A DNA stretch of 64,000 nt from Microthrix sp041394405 (GTDB taxonomy: Bacteria; Actinomycetota; Acidimicrobiia; Acidimicrobiales; Microtrichaceae). Every line of letters begins with the position of its first letter. The stretch's first letter is position 1. Under the pieces are notes generated by a model that worked only from the letters and a program-made list of their open reading frames with translations, did not search any database and had not been told where the DNA came from. Where the stretch lies: positions 186,001 to 250,000 of the forward strand of contig JAWKIF010000011.1 of assembly GCA_041394405.1 (NCBI GenBank), written 5' to 3'. The translations under genes and the position numbers were made by a program. Positions 1-8,064 of the stretch are shown piece by piece.

Positions 1-2
1 TG

Positions 3-476
3 CCCATCATCGCGGTGGACACCAACCCGGCCAAGGAGGCGCTGGCTCGCCAGTTCGGCGCCACCCACTTCGTCTGTGCCGGGGAGGGCGTGGATCTGGT
101 CGAGGCCATCAAGGAGATCTGCCCCAATGGGGTGGACTACGCCTTCGAGTGCGTGGGCTCCACAGCCCTCATTCGCCAGGCGACCGACCTGCTGGACTTC
201 GGGGGCACGGTCGTCATGGTGGGGGTGCCCAAGATGGGCGCGGAAGCCGGCTTTGTGGTGAGCACCATGTACAACGACAAGTCCATCACCGGCTGTCGCT
301 ACGGCTCGTCGCGGCCCGCCTACGACATTCCCATGCTGGTGCGGCTGTACCAGGCGGGTCGTCTGAAGCTGGACGAGCTGGTCAGCGCCACGTATCCGCT
401 GGAGGACTTCAACAAGGCGCTGGAGGAACTGCACGAAGGCAAGCTGGCCCGCGGCGTGCTGGCCGTCTCGGGCTGA
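3..476 (+). CDS. Zinc-dependent alcohol dehydrogenase (MDR family), C-terminal part, cut by window edge
   Basis: The reading frame is open from the first bases of the window, so the N-terminal catalytic zinc domain lies outside. What is visible is the second half of a Rossmann NAD(P) domain (PIIAVDTNPAKEALARQFGA, then DYAFECVGS and GGTVVMVGVPKMG) followed by the C-terminal catalytic segment ending in KLARGVLAVSG. This matches class III-type alcohol dehydrogenases, which oxidise alcohols or thiol-formaldehyde adducts. The exact substrate cannot be read from this part. A cyclase-family gene follows after about 20 bases, so the two are probably co-transcribed. Confidence 0.85.
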   Translation, partial: PIIAVDTNPAKEALARQFGATHFVCAGEGVDLVEAIKEICPNGVDYAFECVGSTALIRQATDLLDFGGTVVMVGVPKMGAEAGFVVSTMYNDKSITGCRYGSSRPAYDIPMLVRLYQAGRLKLDELVSATYPLEDFNKALEELHEGKLARGVLAVSG

Positions 477-497
477 CCGCGGGGCACTGGGGACACC

Positions 498-1457
498 ATG
501 GCGTTTTCCGAGGAACTCCGCGAGCTGGCCGGGCGCATCTCCAACTGGGGTCGCTGGGGCGACGACGACCAGGCCGGCACCGGCAACCTGCTGGATGCCG
601 AGGCGGCAAAGCGTGGCGCCGCCTGCGTGGTCGACGGCACCGCCATCTCCTTGGCGCTGCCACTGCTGGGCGAGGGCAAGGGGGTGCAGGTGGGCCAGCC
701 CGCCGGGCGCCTCAACGCGGTGCTGACCTTCACCACGATGAACGAGCGCGACCCCATGGCCCCGGGCATCTGGACCGGGTGCGACGACCAGGTCACCATG
801 TCCACGGCCGCAGGAACCCACCTCGATGCCTTGTCTCACGTGGCCTACGACGATCTGCTCTACGGCGGGCGGGGCATCGACACCATCGGCGCGGCGTCGG
901 GCGCAACGTGGTGCGGGGCCGAGCACCTGGTGCCCATCAGCACCCGGGCCATCCTGGCCGACGTGCCCCGCACCCTGGGGATCGACTACCTGGCGCCCGG
1001 TCAGGCCGTGACGGCCGATGTGCTGGACGCGTGCATGGAGCTGGCCGGCGTCACCCCCCAGCCGGGCGATGCGCTGCTGGTGCGCACGGGCGACGTCCGC
1101 CACTACCTGTCCGGTGATCGCCAGCGCTATGCGGTCGGCGAAAACTGGCAGCTGCCGGGCATCGGGGTGAGCTGTGTGGAGTGGTTTGCCCGTCACGACC
1201 TGGCGGCCGTGTTCTCCGATACCTACAGCTTCGAGGTGTTCCCGCCCGAGACCGGCAACTGGGATGACCTGCTGGCCGTGCACCTGCTGTGCCTGCGCGA
1301 TCTCGGCCTGATGCAGGGGCAGAACTGGAACCTGGAGGCGCTGGCCGACCATTGCGCCGCCCGTCCGGACCGCCCCGCGACGGCCCAGCTCTCCGCAGTG
1401 GGCGAGCCCCTGGTCGGCGCCACCTCCACGCCGGTGGCGCCGGTGGCCCTGAGGTAG
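498..1457 (+). CDS. Cyclase family protein (kynurenine formamidase-like metal-dependent hydrolase)
   Basis: This 319-residue protein carries the family's metal-binding signature GTHLDALSHV at residues 106-115, the HxGTHxDxPxH-type motif of the cyclase/kynurenine formamidase superfamily. Members hydrolyse amide or ester bonds with a divalent metal; the substrate here is unknown. The long N-terminus (ISNWGRWGDDDQAGTGNLL) and the late VGENWQLPGIGVSCVEWFA segment are typical of the longer cyclase proteins found near catabolic dehydrogenases. It starts with ATG about 20 bases after the dehydrogenase stop and is likely in the same transcript. Confidence 0.85.
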   Translation: MAFSEELRELAGRISNWGRWGDDDQAGTGNLLDAEAAKRGAACVVDGTAISLALPLLGEGKGVQVGQPAGRLNAVLTFTTMNERDPMAPGIWTGCDDQVTMSTAAGTHLDALSHVAYDDLLYGGRGIDTIGAASGATWCGAEHLVPISTRAILADVPRTLGIDYLAPGQAVTADVLDACMELAGVTPQPGDALLVRTGDVRHYLSGDRQRYAVGENWQLPGIGVSCVEWFARHDLAAVFSDTYSFEVFPPETGNWDDLLAVHLLCLRDLGLMQGQNWNLEALADHCAARPDRPATAQLSAVGEPLVGATSTPVAPVALR

Positions 1458-1542
1458 CTCGGAGGCGGTGGGCAGACCGGGTATCGGTCGCGCCGGTGCC
1501 CTATCCTCCCCGCTTCGGGCATCTGCGCAGAGGAGCGACGCC

Positions 1543-2040
1543 GTGAAGCTGACCATGACCCACGAGTTCGACCACCCCATCGACGCCGTGTGGGCCATGT
1601 TCTCGGATCCGGCGGCGCACGTGGCCAAGTTCGAGGCCATGGGGCACCGGGAGATCGAGGTGCTTGAGGAGGAGTCCTCCGACGAGCGCCTGCGCATGGT
1701 GATCCGCCGCATCACCGATCTGGACGTCCCCGCCATCGCCGCCAAGGTCATCCCGGCCAGCCCGACGGTGACGACCGATGATGTGTGGGAGGACCAGGGC
1801 GATGGCACCTACGGCGGTCACTTCGATGTCGAGATGGACGGCGTGCCCCAACGCACGCGGGGTACCACGCGGCTGACCGCCAACGAGGACGGCACCACCC
1901 ACTACACGGTGGCTCTGGACGTGGCGGTGAAGGTGCCGCTCATCGGCGATCGCATCGCCAAGGCCGGCCGGGGCCAGCTGGAGGAGCAGCTCGAGGCCGA
2001 GTTCGCCGCCGGGGATGCCTGGCTGGACGCCCACGCCTGA
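1543..2040 (+). CDS. DUF2505 domain-containing protein
   Basis: A 165-residue protein with the SRPBCC/START-like fold expected for DUF2505: it begins KLTMTHEFDHPIDAVWAMFS and has alternating strands and a C-terminal amphipathic helix (GRGQLEEQLEAEFAAGDAWL). DUF2505 is an actinobacterial family presumed to bind hydrophobic ligands; no reaction is known. The GTG start at 1543 is preferred because a GAGGAG-like ribosome site lies about 8 bases upstream and the homologous region begins there. Pantothenate kinase starts 31 bases downstream. Confidence 0.8.
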   Translation: MKLTMTHEFDHPIDAVWAMFSDPAAHVAKFEAMGHREIEVLEEESSDERLRMVIRRITDLDVPAIAAKVIPASPTVTTDDVWEDQGDGTYGGHFDVEMDGVPQRTRGTTRLTANEDGTTHYTVALDVAVKVPLIGDRIAKAGRGQLEEQLEAEFAAGDAWLDAHA

Positions 2041-2071
2041 GCCCGGCCCGCCGACTCCCCCAACCGAGCCG

Positions 2072-3007
2072 ATGGTCGCCCACACCCCGTACCGCGCCTT
2101 CGCCCGCAACGCGTGGAGTGCGCTGCGGGCGGCAACCCCGCTGACGCTGGACGAGGACGACCTGGAACGCCTGCGGGGCATCAACGACCGGCTCGACCTG
2201 CGCGAGGTGGAGGAGGTGTATCTGCCCCTGTCGCGGTTGTTGAACTTGCGGGTGGCGGCGTCCCAGGGGCTTTTTCGGGCCACCGACACCTTCCTGGGTG
2301 CCCCCGCTACCAAGGTGCCGTACCTGTTGGGCATCGCCGGGTCGGTGGCGGTCGGCAAGTCCACCACGGCCCGGGTGCTCGCCGAGCTGCTGGCTCGCTG
2401 GCCGGACCACCCCAACGTGGCGCTCATCACGACCGACAACTTCCTGCACCCCAACGCGGTGCTGGCCCGCCGCGGCCTGATGGATCGCAAGGGGTTCCCC
2501 GAAAGCTACGACCGCGCCGCCCTCATCGACGTCTTGAGCCTGCTGAAGAGCGGCGAGCGATCGGTGTCCACCCCGGTGTACTCGCACGTGTCCTACGACA
2601 TCGTGCCGGGGGAGCGTCACGTGATCGAGGCGCCCGACATCGTCATCGTGGAGGGACTCAACGTGCTGCAAGCGCCGCAGGTGGATCGGGGCACGCCGAT
2701 GGTCTTCGTGTCGGACTTCTTCGACAGCTCGCTGTATGTGGACGCGCCGGTGGACCTCGTGGAGGAGTGGTACGTCGAACGCTTCTTCAAGCTGCGCGAG
2801 ACGGTGTTCCAGACCTCGGACAGCTACTTCACCACCTACGCCAAGCTGGGGGATGTCGAGGCGGAGGCGACCGCCCGAAGCATCTGGAGGACCATCAACG
2901 GCGCCAACCTGACCGAGAACATCCTTCCGACTCGCGAGCGGGCCGACGTGATCCTGGAGAAGGGCCCCGCCCACCGAGTCGAGCGGGTCCGCCTTCGGCG
3001 GTTGTAG
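2072..3007 (+). CDS. coaA: Type I pantothenate kinase
   Basis: The 311-residue protein phosphorylates pantothenate with ATP, the first and usually rate-limiting step of coenzyme A synthesis. The N-terminus YRAFARNAWSALR, the P-loop GSVAVGKST at residues 90-98, LITTDNFLHPNAVL, RKGFPESYD and the IVEGLNVLQ strand are all diagnostic of the PanK-I (CoaA) family, and the length is normal (about 310). An in-frame ATG at 2015 would overlap the DUF2505 gene, so ATG 2072 is preferred. The GCCTYCGGCGGTTGTAGC segment holding the stop codon is repeated just after it. Confidence 0.96.
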   Translation: MVAHTPYRAFARNAWSALRAATPLTLDEDDLERLRGINDRLDLREVEEVYLPLSRLLNLRVAASQGLFRATDTFLGAPATKVPYLLGIAGSVAVGKSTTARVLAELLARWPDHPNVALITTDNFLHPNAVLARRGLMDRKGFPESYDRAALIDVLSLLKSGERSVSTPVYSHVSYDIVPGERHVIEAPDIVIVEGLNVLQAPQVDRGTPMVFVSDFFDSSLYVDAPVDLVEEWYVERFFKLRETVFQTSDSYFTTYAKLGDVEAEATARSIWRTINGANLTENILPTRERADVILEKGPAHRVERVRLRRL

Positions 3008-3029
3008 CCCAGCCTCCGGCGGTTGTAGC
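2991..3029 (+). repeat. Short direct repeat at the coaA stop codon
   Basis: GCCTTCGGCGGTTGTAGC (2991-3008) is followed by GCCTCCGGCGGTTGTAGC (3012-3029), 17 of 18 bases identical. The first copy contains the coaA stop codon, so the second looks like a tandem duplication of the gene's 3' end. No function is apparent. Confidence 0.7.
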
Positions 3030-3075
3030 TCCAGTAGGAGGCGTCTGTGAGCTGCGAGCGGACGCCGCCCTAGTA

Positions 3076-3092
3076 TCTGACGACTCGTCAGA
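3076..3092. promoter_or_regulatory. Palindromic operator candidate upstream of SDR gene
   Basis: TCTGACGA-C-TCGTCAGA is a perfect inverted repeat of 8-base arms around one base, 24 bases before the SDR start codon. A near copy (15 of 17 bases) lies at 8006-8022 before an alpha/beta hydrolase. Size and symmetry suit a TetR-family dimer; the cognate regulator is not established. Confidence 0.6.
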
Positions 3093-3115
3093 AACCAGAG
3101 AACACAGGAGTACTC

Positions 3116-4030
3116 ATGGGCATGTTGGACGGCAAGGTGGCGATCGTGACCGGAGCGGGCCAGGGCATCGGCCGGGGCCATGCGCTGGAGCTGGCCAAGC
3201 ACGGCGCCAAGGTGATCGTCAACGACCTTGGCGCCTCCGTCCGGGGCGAGGGGACGGGCCGTGCTGCGGACGACACCGTCGCCATCATCGCCGAGCGTGG
3301 CGGTGAGGCGGCCTCCAACTACGCCAACGTGGCGGACTACGCCGCCGCCGGCGAGATGGTCGCCCAGGCCGTCGACGCGTTCGGCCGGCTCGACATCCTG
3401 GTGAACAACGCCGGCATCGTGCGCGACAGCGCCATCTGGAACATGGACGAGGCCGACTTCGACTCGGTGATCGCTGTGCACCTGAAGGGGGCGTGGGCGC
3501 CGTCCAAGCACGCCGCCGTGCACTGGCGGGAGCGCAACAAGGCCGCCGGCGCCCCGGTGGGTGGCCGCATCATCAACACCACCTCCGGCGCCGGGCTGGT
3601 GGGCAACTTCGGCCAGTCCAACTACGCCACCGCCAAGGCCGGTATTGCCGGCCTCACCCAGACGCTCAGCCTGGAGCTGGCCAAGATGGGCGTCACCGTC
3701 AACTGCGTCGGGCCCGCTGCGGCCACCCGCATCACCGCCACCATGCCCGGCGCACCGCCGGTGATCGAGGCCAACGACGTGCCCGAGGGCGAATGGAACC
3801 CGATGGACCCCTCGGTGTCCTCCCCGCTGGTGGCCTGGCTGGCCTCCGAGGAGGCGGCCCACGTCAACGGGCAGGTCATTCGCGCCGTCGCCGAGAACAT
3901 CATCTGGATGAAGGGTTGGAGCGACGGTCCCACGCTCAACAACAAGGCCAAGCGTTGGGACGCCACCAAGCTCGGCGCCCAGTTGGGAGTCGACATCTTC
4001 GGCACGCGAGCCCCCGGCCTGCGCTACTGA
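3116..4030 (+). CDS. SDR family oxidoreductase (Hsd4A/MFE-2-like 3-hydroxyacyl-CoA dehydrogenase type)
   Basis: A 304-residue classical short-chain dehydrogenase. Visible are the NAD-binding TGAGQGIG (12-19), NNAG (97-100), catalytic Ser157, Tyr170 and Lys174 (YATAK). The residues NDLG after the second strand favour NAD(H). The NTTSGAGLVGNFGQ segment and the VNGQVI end with a long tail resemble actinobacterial Hsd4A-type enzymes, which oxidise the 3-hydroxyacyl-CoA of sterol side chains and other acyl-CoAs; substrate is inference. AGGAG lies before ATG 3116 (ATG 3122 is an alternative). A perfect palindrome at 3076-3092 suggests repression by a TetR protein. Confidence 0.85.
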   Translation: MGMLDGKVAIVTGAGQGIGRGHALELAKHGAKVIVNDLGASVRGEGTGRAADDTVAIIAERGGEAASNYANVADYAAAGEMVAQAVDAFGRLDILVNNAGIVRDSAIWNMDEADFDSVIAVHLKGAWAPSKHAAVHWRERNKAAGAPVGGRIINTTSGAGLVGNFGQSNYATAKAGIAGLTQTLSLELAKMGVTVNCVGPAAATRITATMPGAPPVIEANDVPEGEWNPMDPSVSSPLVAWLASEEAAHVNGQVIRAVAENIIWMKGWSDGPTLNNKAKRWDATKLGAQLGVDIFGTRAPGLRY

Positions 4031-4153
4031 CCTCGGACGTCGCGCAGCTCCCAGCCCGTTGACATGGCGTGGCGGGCGCCGTGAAATGGGACCATGGCAG
4101 CCGTTGAGCTGCGTACCGTGGTGTTCCACGAGACCACTCCCTGAAAGGCATCC

Positions 4154-5119
4154 ATGGTCCTGACGACCGCGTTGGTGGGCACCGCGTTGGCGGGCACGGC
4201 GCTGGTGGGCACCGCGTTAGGGGGCACAGCAACCGTTCGGCGGTCGCCGGTCCAGGTGGCGCCGGATCCTGATGCGATCGACCGGGCGGTCAACCTCGGC
4301 GGGTTGGAGCCGATCGATTGGATCTTCGCCGGCGTCCTGCTGGTGGGCTTCCTCGTTGGCGGCCTGCTGTTGGGCCGATGGGCGCGTTCGGCCATGAACC
4401 GCACCAGGGCCGGGGACGGCACCACCGCCCTGATCGGGCGGTTGGTCACCTACTCGATGGTGCTCGTTGGCGTCGTGTGGTCGCTGGGCAGCCTGGGCGT
4501 GGCCATCGGCCCGCTCATCGGGGCCCTGGGTATCGGCGGGATCGTGCTGGCGCTGGCCCTCCAGGGGGTGCTGGAGAACGTGATTGCGGGCGCCATCATC
4601 TACTCGCGTCGCCCTTTTGTGGTGGGCGACGAGATCCGAACCAACGGCGTGGCGGGACGCGTGATCGACGTGTCGGCTCGGTGCACGGTCATTCGCCAGT
4701 TCACCGGCGAGTTGGCCTACGTGCCCAACTCCGAAGTCTTGAACAAGGCGATGGTCAACGTGACCTCCGAGGGGCATCGACGCACGGATGTCGTGGTGAG
4801 CGTGGCCTTCGGAACCGACGTGGCACACGCCTGTCGAGTTGCCGAGCGGGCCTTGGCAGACATCGAGGATGTCTTCCCCGAACCGCCGCCGGCTGCCCAC
4901 GCATTCGAGTTTGGAGGGTCCAGCATCAACCTCACCGTGATGGCCTGGCACAACCCCACGGAGGCCAGCATGTGGCGCGTGCGCAACCAGATGATCCAGG
5001 CCGTCGTGGCTGCGTTCGACGCCAACGGCATCGAGATCCCGTTTCCCCGTCGCACGCTGGAGTGGCACCCCGACGCAGCCTCGCCCAACGAGGTTCCACC
5101 CGCCGAGGGCGTCGACTAG
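4154..5119 (+). CDS. Mechanosensitive ion channel family protein (MscS-type)
   Basis: The 321-residue protein has three hydrophobic segments: about 55-75, 93-115 and 117-140. The last (IGPLIGALGIGGIVLALALQ) is the Gly/Ala-rich pore helix TM3 of MscS channels. It is followed by the beta domain (FVVGDEIRTNGVAGRVIDVS, YVPNSEVL) and the alpha/beta C-terminal domain. The role is opening under membrane tension to release solutes at hypo-osmotic shock. Unusually, the first 25 residues contain four copies of a five-residue ALVGT-like repeat (bases 4169-4228). An internal start after the repeat is possible but no good ribosome site was seen. Confidence 0.9.
   Translation: MVLTTALVGTALAGTALVGTALGGTATVRRSPVQVAPDPDAIDRAVNLGGLEPIDWIFAGVLLVGFLVGGLLLGRWARSAMNRTRAGDGTTALIGRLVTYSMVLVGVVWSLGSLGVAIGPLIGALGIGGIVLALALQGVLENVIAGAIIYSRRPFVVGDEIRTNGVAGRVIDVSARCTVIRQFTGELAYVPNSEVLNKAMVNVTSEGHRRTDVVVSVAFGTDVAHACRVAERALADIEDVFPEPPPAAHAFEFGGSSINLTVMAWHNPTEASMWRVRNQMIQAVVAAFDANGIEIPFPRRTLEWHPDAASPNEVPPAEGVD
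4169..4228 (+). repeat. 15-bp tandem repeat, four copies, in MscS N-terminus
   Basis: Four 15-base units of the form GCGTTGGTGGGCACC run head to tail at 4169, 4184, 4199 and 4214 with one to three differences each. They encode the pentapeptide A-L-V/A/G-G-T repeated. Unit length is a multiple of three, so copy changes keep the frame. Confidence 0.85.
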
Positions 5120-5193
5120 TTGCGCGGGTGCGGCAGCCGCCCTGCGCCGACGGATGCGCCACCTGCCGGGGCGGCTCTTCTACCTTGGCACCC

Positions 5194-6078
5194 GTGCCCG
5201 TCCCCTCCCGAGACCGCAGGACCGTGCCGCCCAGCGACGAGCTGCCCAACGACGTGCTGGCCCTCGGCAACGACCCGATCGCCGCCGGGCCACCGGACGT
5301 TCGGGTCGGCGCATCCCAAGAGGTGGTCCACCGGGCGACGGGTGCCCGCGGCGTCGTCGACAAGTGGCACCGCGACTGGATCGTCTTGCGCGACCGGTCG
5401 GGTGTCGCCCGGAGGGTCACCAACCTGCCGGGAGGCTTCGCCGTCGCCGGCGAGACCGTCACGCTGGCGGGAGTGGAGCGGGCACCCCGCGGCGCTGCGG
5501 CGCAGCGCCGCACGGCGTCGGGGTCGGTGGCCGCGTCGAACACCAAGGCCCGGGTGGCCAGGCCCAGCCGGTTGTGGGTGGAGGGCGACCACGATGCCCG
5601 GCTGGTCGAGCGGGTGTGGGGCGACGACCTGCGCGAGGCCGCGATCGTGGTCGAGCCGCTGGGCGGCATCGACGATCTGGATGCCGCCGTTGCGCAATTC
5701 GACCCGGGCCCCGAGGCCCGCCTGGCGGTCCTCGTCGATCACCTGGTTCCCGGCACCAAGGAGTGGCGCCTCACCAAGCGAGCGCGCAGCGATGCCCAGC
5801 CGTGGGTGACGGTGGTGGGCCATCCGTTCGTGGACGTGTGGGCCTGTGTTCGGCCCGGCGCTGTCGGCATCGACGCCTGGCCGGAGGTTCCACGGAGCGA
5901 GGAGTGGAAGGCGGGCGTGTGCGCCAGGCTGGGGTGGGGCACACCCGCCGAGGGATGGGCCCGTATCCTTGCGGCGGTGACCACCTATGCCCAGCTGGAT
6001 GCCTCGCTCGTCGGGGCCGTGGAACAGGCGCTCGACGTGCTCGTCGACACAGCGGCCGACCCCGGCGGTTGGGCATGA
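5194..6078 (+). CDS. DUF3097 domain-containing protein
   Basis: About 294 residues, matching the actinobacterial DUF3097 family: an N-terminal small beta domain (VVHRATGARGVVDKWHRDWIVLRDR), then SRLWVEGDHDARLVERVWGD, VVEPLGGIDDL, LAVLVDHLVPGTKEW, HPFVDVWACVRP and WPEVPRSEEWKAGVC. The VEGDHDA and LVDHLV blocks look like the Glu and Asp clusters of a Toprim-like fold, which is my inference. No molecular function is known. The start is uncertain: GTG 5194 or GTG 5224. Its stop overlaps the next gene's ATG (ATGA at 6075), so the pair is translationally coupled. Confidence 0.85.
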   Translation: MPVPSRDRRTVPPSDELPNDVLALGNDPIAAGPPDVRVGASQEVVHRATGARGVVDKWHRDWIVLRDRSGVARRVTNLPGGFAVAGETVTLAGVERAPRGAAAQRRTASGSVAASNTKARVARPSRLWVEGDHDARLVERVWGDDLREAAIVVEPLGGIDDLDAAVAQFDPGPEARLAVLVDHLVPGTKEWRLTKRARSDAQPWVTVVGHPFVDVWACVRPGAVGIDAWPEVPRSEEWKAGVCARLGWGTPAEGWARILAAVTTYAQLDASLVGAVEQALDVLVDTAADPGGWA

Positions 6079-7370
6079 GCCGCGGCACCGTGGCCACGGC
6101 GCTCGCAGGGGCGCTGGCCGCCCTGGGCGTCCGCCGTACGGTGGGATTGGACTGGGGGCTCGAGGAAGCCGGCCTGCCCCACGTGGGCGTTGAGGACCCC
6201 GACCTCGCCGTGCTGTTGGCCGACGCGGACGGCCGGGTCAACGGAGGGCTGGGAGCGGCGCTGCTTGCCGGAGGACTGCTGCACCTGTCGTCCCTGCCGG
6301 GGGGTACCGCCTTTCCCGAGACCGTGGGTTCGCCCGAGGAGCTGCTGGACACCCTGGCGGGGCTGGACGCGACGTTGCCGTCCACCCTCGCGCTGCACGT
6401 CGACCTGGACCTGGGCGCCGAGGTCCCAGGCGAGCTGGTCGTCGCCGGTGGCCCGGACCGGCAGATGGCCTACCGGCTGGGGTCGTCGCTGCGGGGCGCA
6501 CGCCTCGCGGTCATCGCCGGGGTGGGGGTGGTTCGAACCAACTCCACCGACGGGCTGCTGCGCCTGGCCGAGCGGCTGGGGGTGCCGGTGCTCAACACCC
6601 TGGCGGCCAAGGGCGTTTTCCGGTGGGACAGCCCGTACCACGCGGGCACCTACGGGTTGCAGGAACGCGACGCCGAACTGGGCGGGGTGGAGGCCGCACA
6701 GGTGGTGATCGTCACCGGTGTGGGCGACGGCGAGTTGGAAACGCCCCCGGTGGGCAACGTGGTCGAGCTCGATCCCCGACAGCTGGCGTTGGCCGCCGAG
6801 GAGTGGCCCAGGCCCGAGGGTGGCCCGGCACCACGACCCCCGCTGTACGACGCGCTGGCGGCGGTCATCGGCCCGGCCTACGAGCGCACCACCACGCCGC
6901 TGTCGGCGCCCCGAGCGGCGTTGCACTCGTCCGGCGCAGCGCCCGACGACGGGGTCGTGGTGGCCGAGGCCGACCTGGCCGGGTTCTGGTTGGCCAGGGC
7001 ATTCCCCACCGCCCATCCCGGTTCGGTGGCGGTGGCCACCACGCCGTTGCCGGGCTTCGCTGCCGCAGGCGCGCTCATGGCGGTGCTGGCCGGTCGCCCG
7101 GCGCTGGCCATCCGCTCGGGCGGAGCGGGCTCCTCGCCCGCCGAGGCGGCGGTGCTGGAGCTGGCCGATGCCCTTGGCGTTGGAGTGGCCGTGCAGGCCT
7201 GGGCGCCGGAGGGCCCCGAGGTGTCGCCCGAGGATCATGCCCGGGCCACCGAGGCCGACTACGGCGCTGCATCCACCACGGTGCGCCACGTGGGGGTGGC
7301 CCTCGACGACCTGGAGGGGCTCGTCGGGGTGGCCGGTGCGCCCGTGAGCTGGGCGGGTTCCCGCCCATGA
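6075..7370 (+). CDS. Thiamine diphosphate enzyme-like protein, degenerate
   Basis: A 431-residue protein whose middle part resembles the central (TH3) domain of acetolactate synthase-type ThDP enzymes: ARLAVIAGVGVV, RLGVPVLNTLAAKGVF, HAGTYGLQERDAELGGVEAA. The C-terminal part (PGSVAVATTPLPGFAAAGALMAVLAGRPALAI) resembles the cofactor domain, but the GDG...N metal/ThDP motif is replaced by RSGGAGSS and no PYR-domain catalytic Glu is evident. It may therefore be a non-catalytic or altered relative. It overlaps DUF3097 upstream by four bases and the KstR-like gene downstream by four bases. Family assignment is moderate; function unknown. Confidence 0.55.
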   Translation: MSRGTVATALAGALAALGVRRTVGLDWGLEEAGLPHVGVEDPDLAVLLADADGRVNGGLGAALLAGGLLHLSSLPGGTAFPETVGSPEELLDTLAGLDATLPSTLALHVDLDLGAEVPGELVVAGGPDRQMAYRLGSSLRGARLAVIAGVGVVRTNSTDGLLRLAERLGVPVLNTLAAKGVFRWDSPYHAGTYGLQERDAELGGVEAAQVVIVTGVGDGELETPPVGNVVELDPRQLALAAEEWPRPEGGPAPRPPLYDALAAVIGPAYERTTTPLSAPRAALHSSGAAPDDGVVVAEADLAGFWLARAFPTAHPGSVAVATTPLPGFAAAGALMAVLAGRPALAIRSGGAGSSPAEAAVLELADALGVGVAVQAWAPEGPEVSPEDHARATEADYGAASTTVRHVGVALDDLEGLVGVAGAPVSWAGSRP

Positions 7371-7933
7371 GCGGCACGCTGACCGCCGCGAAGGACGCCC
7401 GCCGCCAACGAATGCTGGACGCCGCCACGGAGCTGGCGGAGGCCGGCGGGTACGAGGCCGTGCAGATGCGCGACGTCGCGGCCCGGGCGGAGGTGGCCCT
7501 CGGCACGCTGTACCGATACTTCCCCTCCAAGGAGTTCCTGATGGCCTCGGTCATGGTGGCCGAGGTGCAGCTGCTGTCGGGGCTGCTGGAGGTACGGCCG
7601 GCACGCGGCGACACACCCGCCGAGCGGGTCCTGAACGTGCTGGAACGGGCCAACCGTGCGCTCCTCGCCCGCCCGGAGGTGTCGACCGCCCAGATTCGGG
7701 CCCTGGTCTCGGGCAACCAGGACGTGGCGGGCGCGGTGCAGACCGTCAGCGACGCCATGGCTTCGCTCATCCTGTCGGCCATGGACGTCGAGCCGACCGA
7801 GGCGCTGGTCGACGTTGCCGACACGCTCTTCGACGTCTGGTTGGCGGCGTTGGTCGGCTGGATCGCGGGCACGACGGCGGCGGACGGCGTGCAGGCGAAG
7901 CTGGCCCGAACCGTCGCCCAACTGCTGGACTAA
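7367..7933 (+). CDS. TetR family transcriptional regulator, KstR-like
   Basis: A 188-residue regulator with an N-terminal helix-turn-helix at about 34-53. The stretch GGYEAVQMRDVAARAEV followed by GTLYRYFPSK closely matches, from memory, the DNA-binding region of mycobacterial KstR, the repressor of cholesterol catabolism. The C-terminus (LFDVWLAALVGWI, KLARTVAQLL) also fits. KstR releases DNA on binding sterol-derived CoA thioesters. Matches to its box TNNAACNNGTTNNA occur at 12220-12233 and 32881-32894 before a FadD19-like ligase and a KshA-like oxygenase. The ATG overlaps the upstream stop by four bases, so there is no separate promoter. Confidence 0.8.
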   Translation: MSGTLTAAKDARRQRMLDAATELAEAGGYEAVQMRDVAARAEVALGTLYRYFPSKEFLMASVMVAEVQLLSGLLEVRPARGDTPAERVLNVLERANRALLARPEVSTAQIRALVSGNQDVAGAVQTVSDAMASLILSAMDVEPTEALVDVADTLFDVWLAALVGWIAGTTAADGVQAKLARTVAQLLD

Positions 7934-8005
7934 CAAGGTAGCGCCGGGCGCCGTCCGACCGGTTCGGACGCGGGCCAGCCGAGTGTCGTACAGTGTCGTT
8001 GTCGA

Positions 8006-8022
8006 TCTGACGCCTCGTCAGG
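8006..8022. promoter_or_regulatory. Palindromic operator candidate upstream of alpha/beta hydrolase
   Basis: TCTGACGCCTCGTCAGG is a near-perfect inverted repeat and matches the site at 3076-3092 in 15 of 17 bases. It lies 43 bases before the hydrolase ATG, in the only non-coding gap of this stretch, as expected for a repressor site over a promoter. Confidence 0.6.
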
Positions 8023-8064
8023 AACCTCCCGGATGCTGGGCGCCAGGTTGGGGAGGACCATGTC

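Noticed and set aside
1940..4129. Minus-strand open frame of about 729 codons across coaA and the SDR gene
   Set aside because: It is antisense to two strongly recognisable plus-strand genes, is His/Arg/Gly-rich with no domain, and is a usual by-product of very high GC.
6520..6545. GGTTCGAACC segment resembling a tRNA T-loop
   Set aside because: No acceptor or anticodon stems can be formed around it and it lies inside a coding frame; no tRNA was found in the window.
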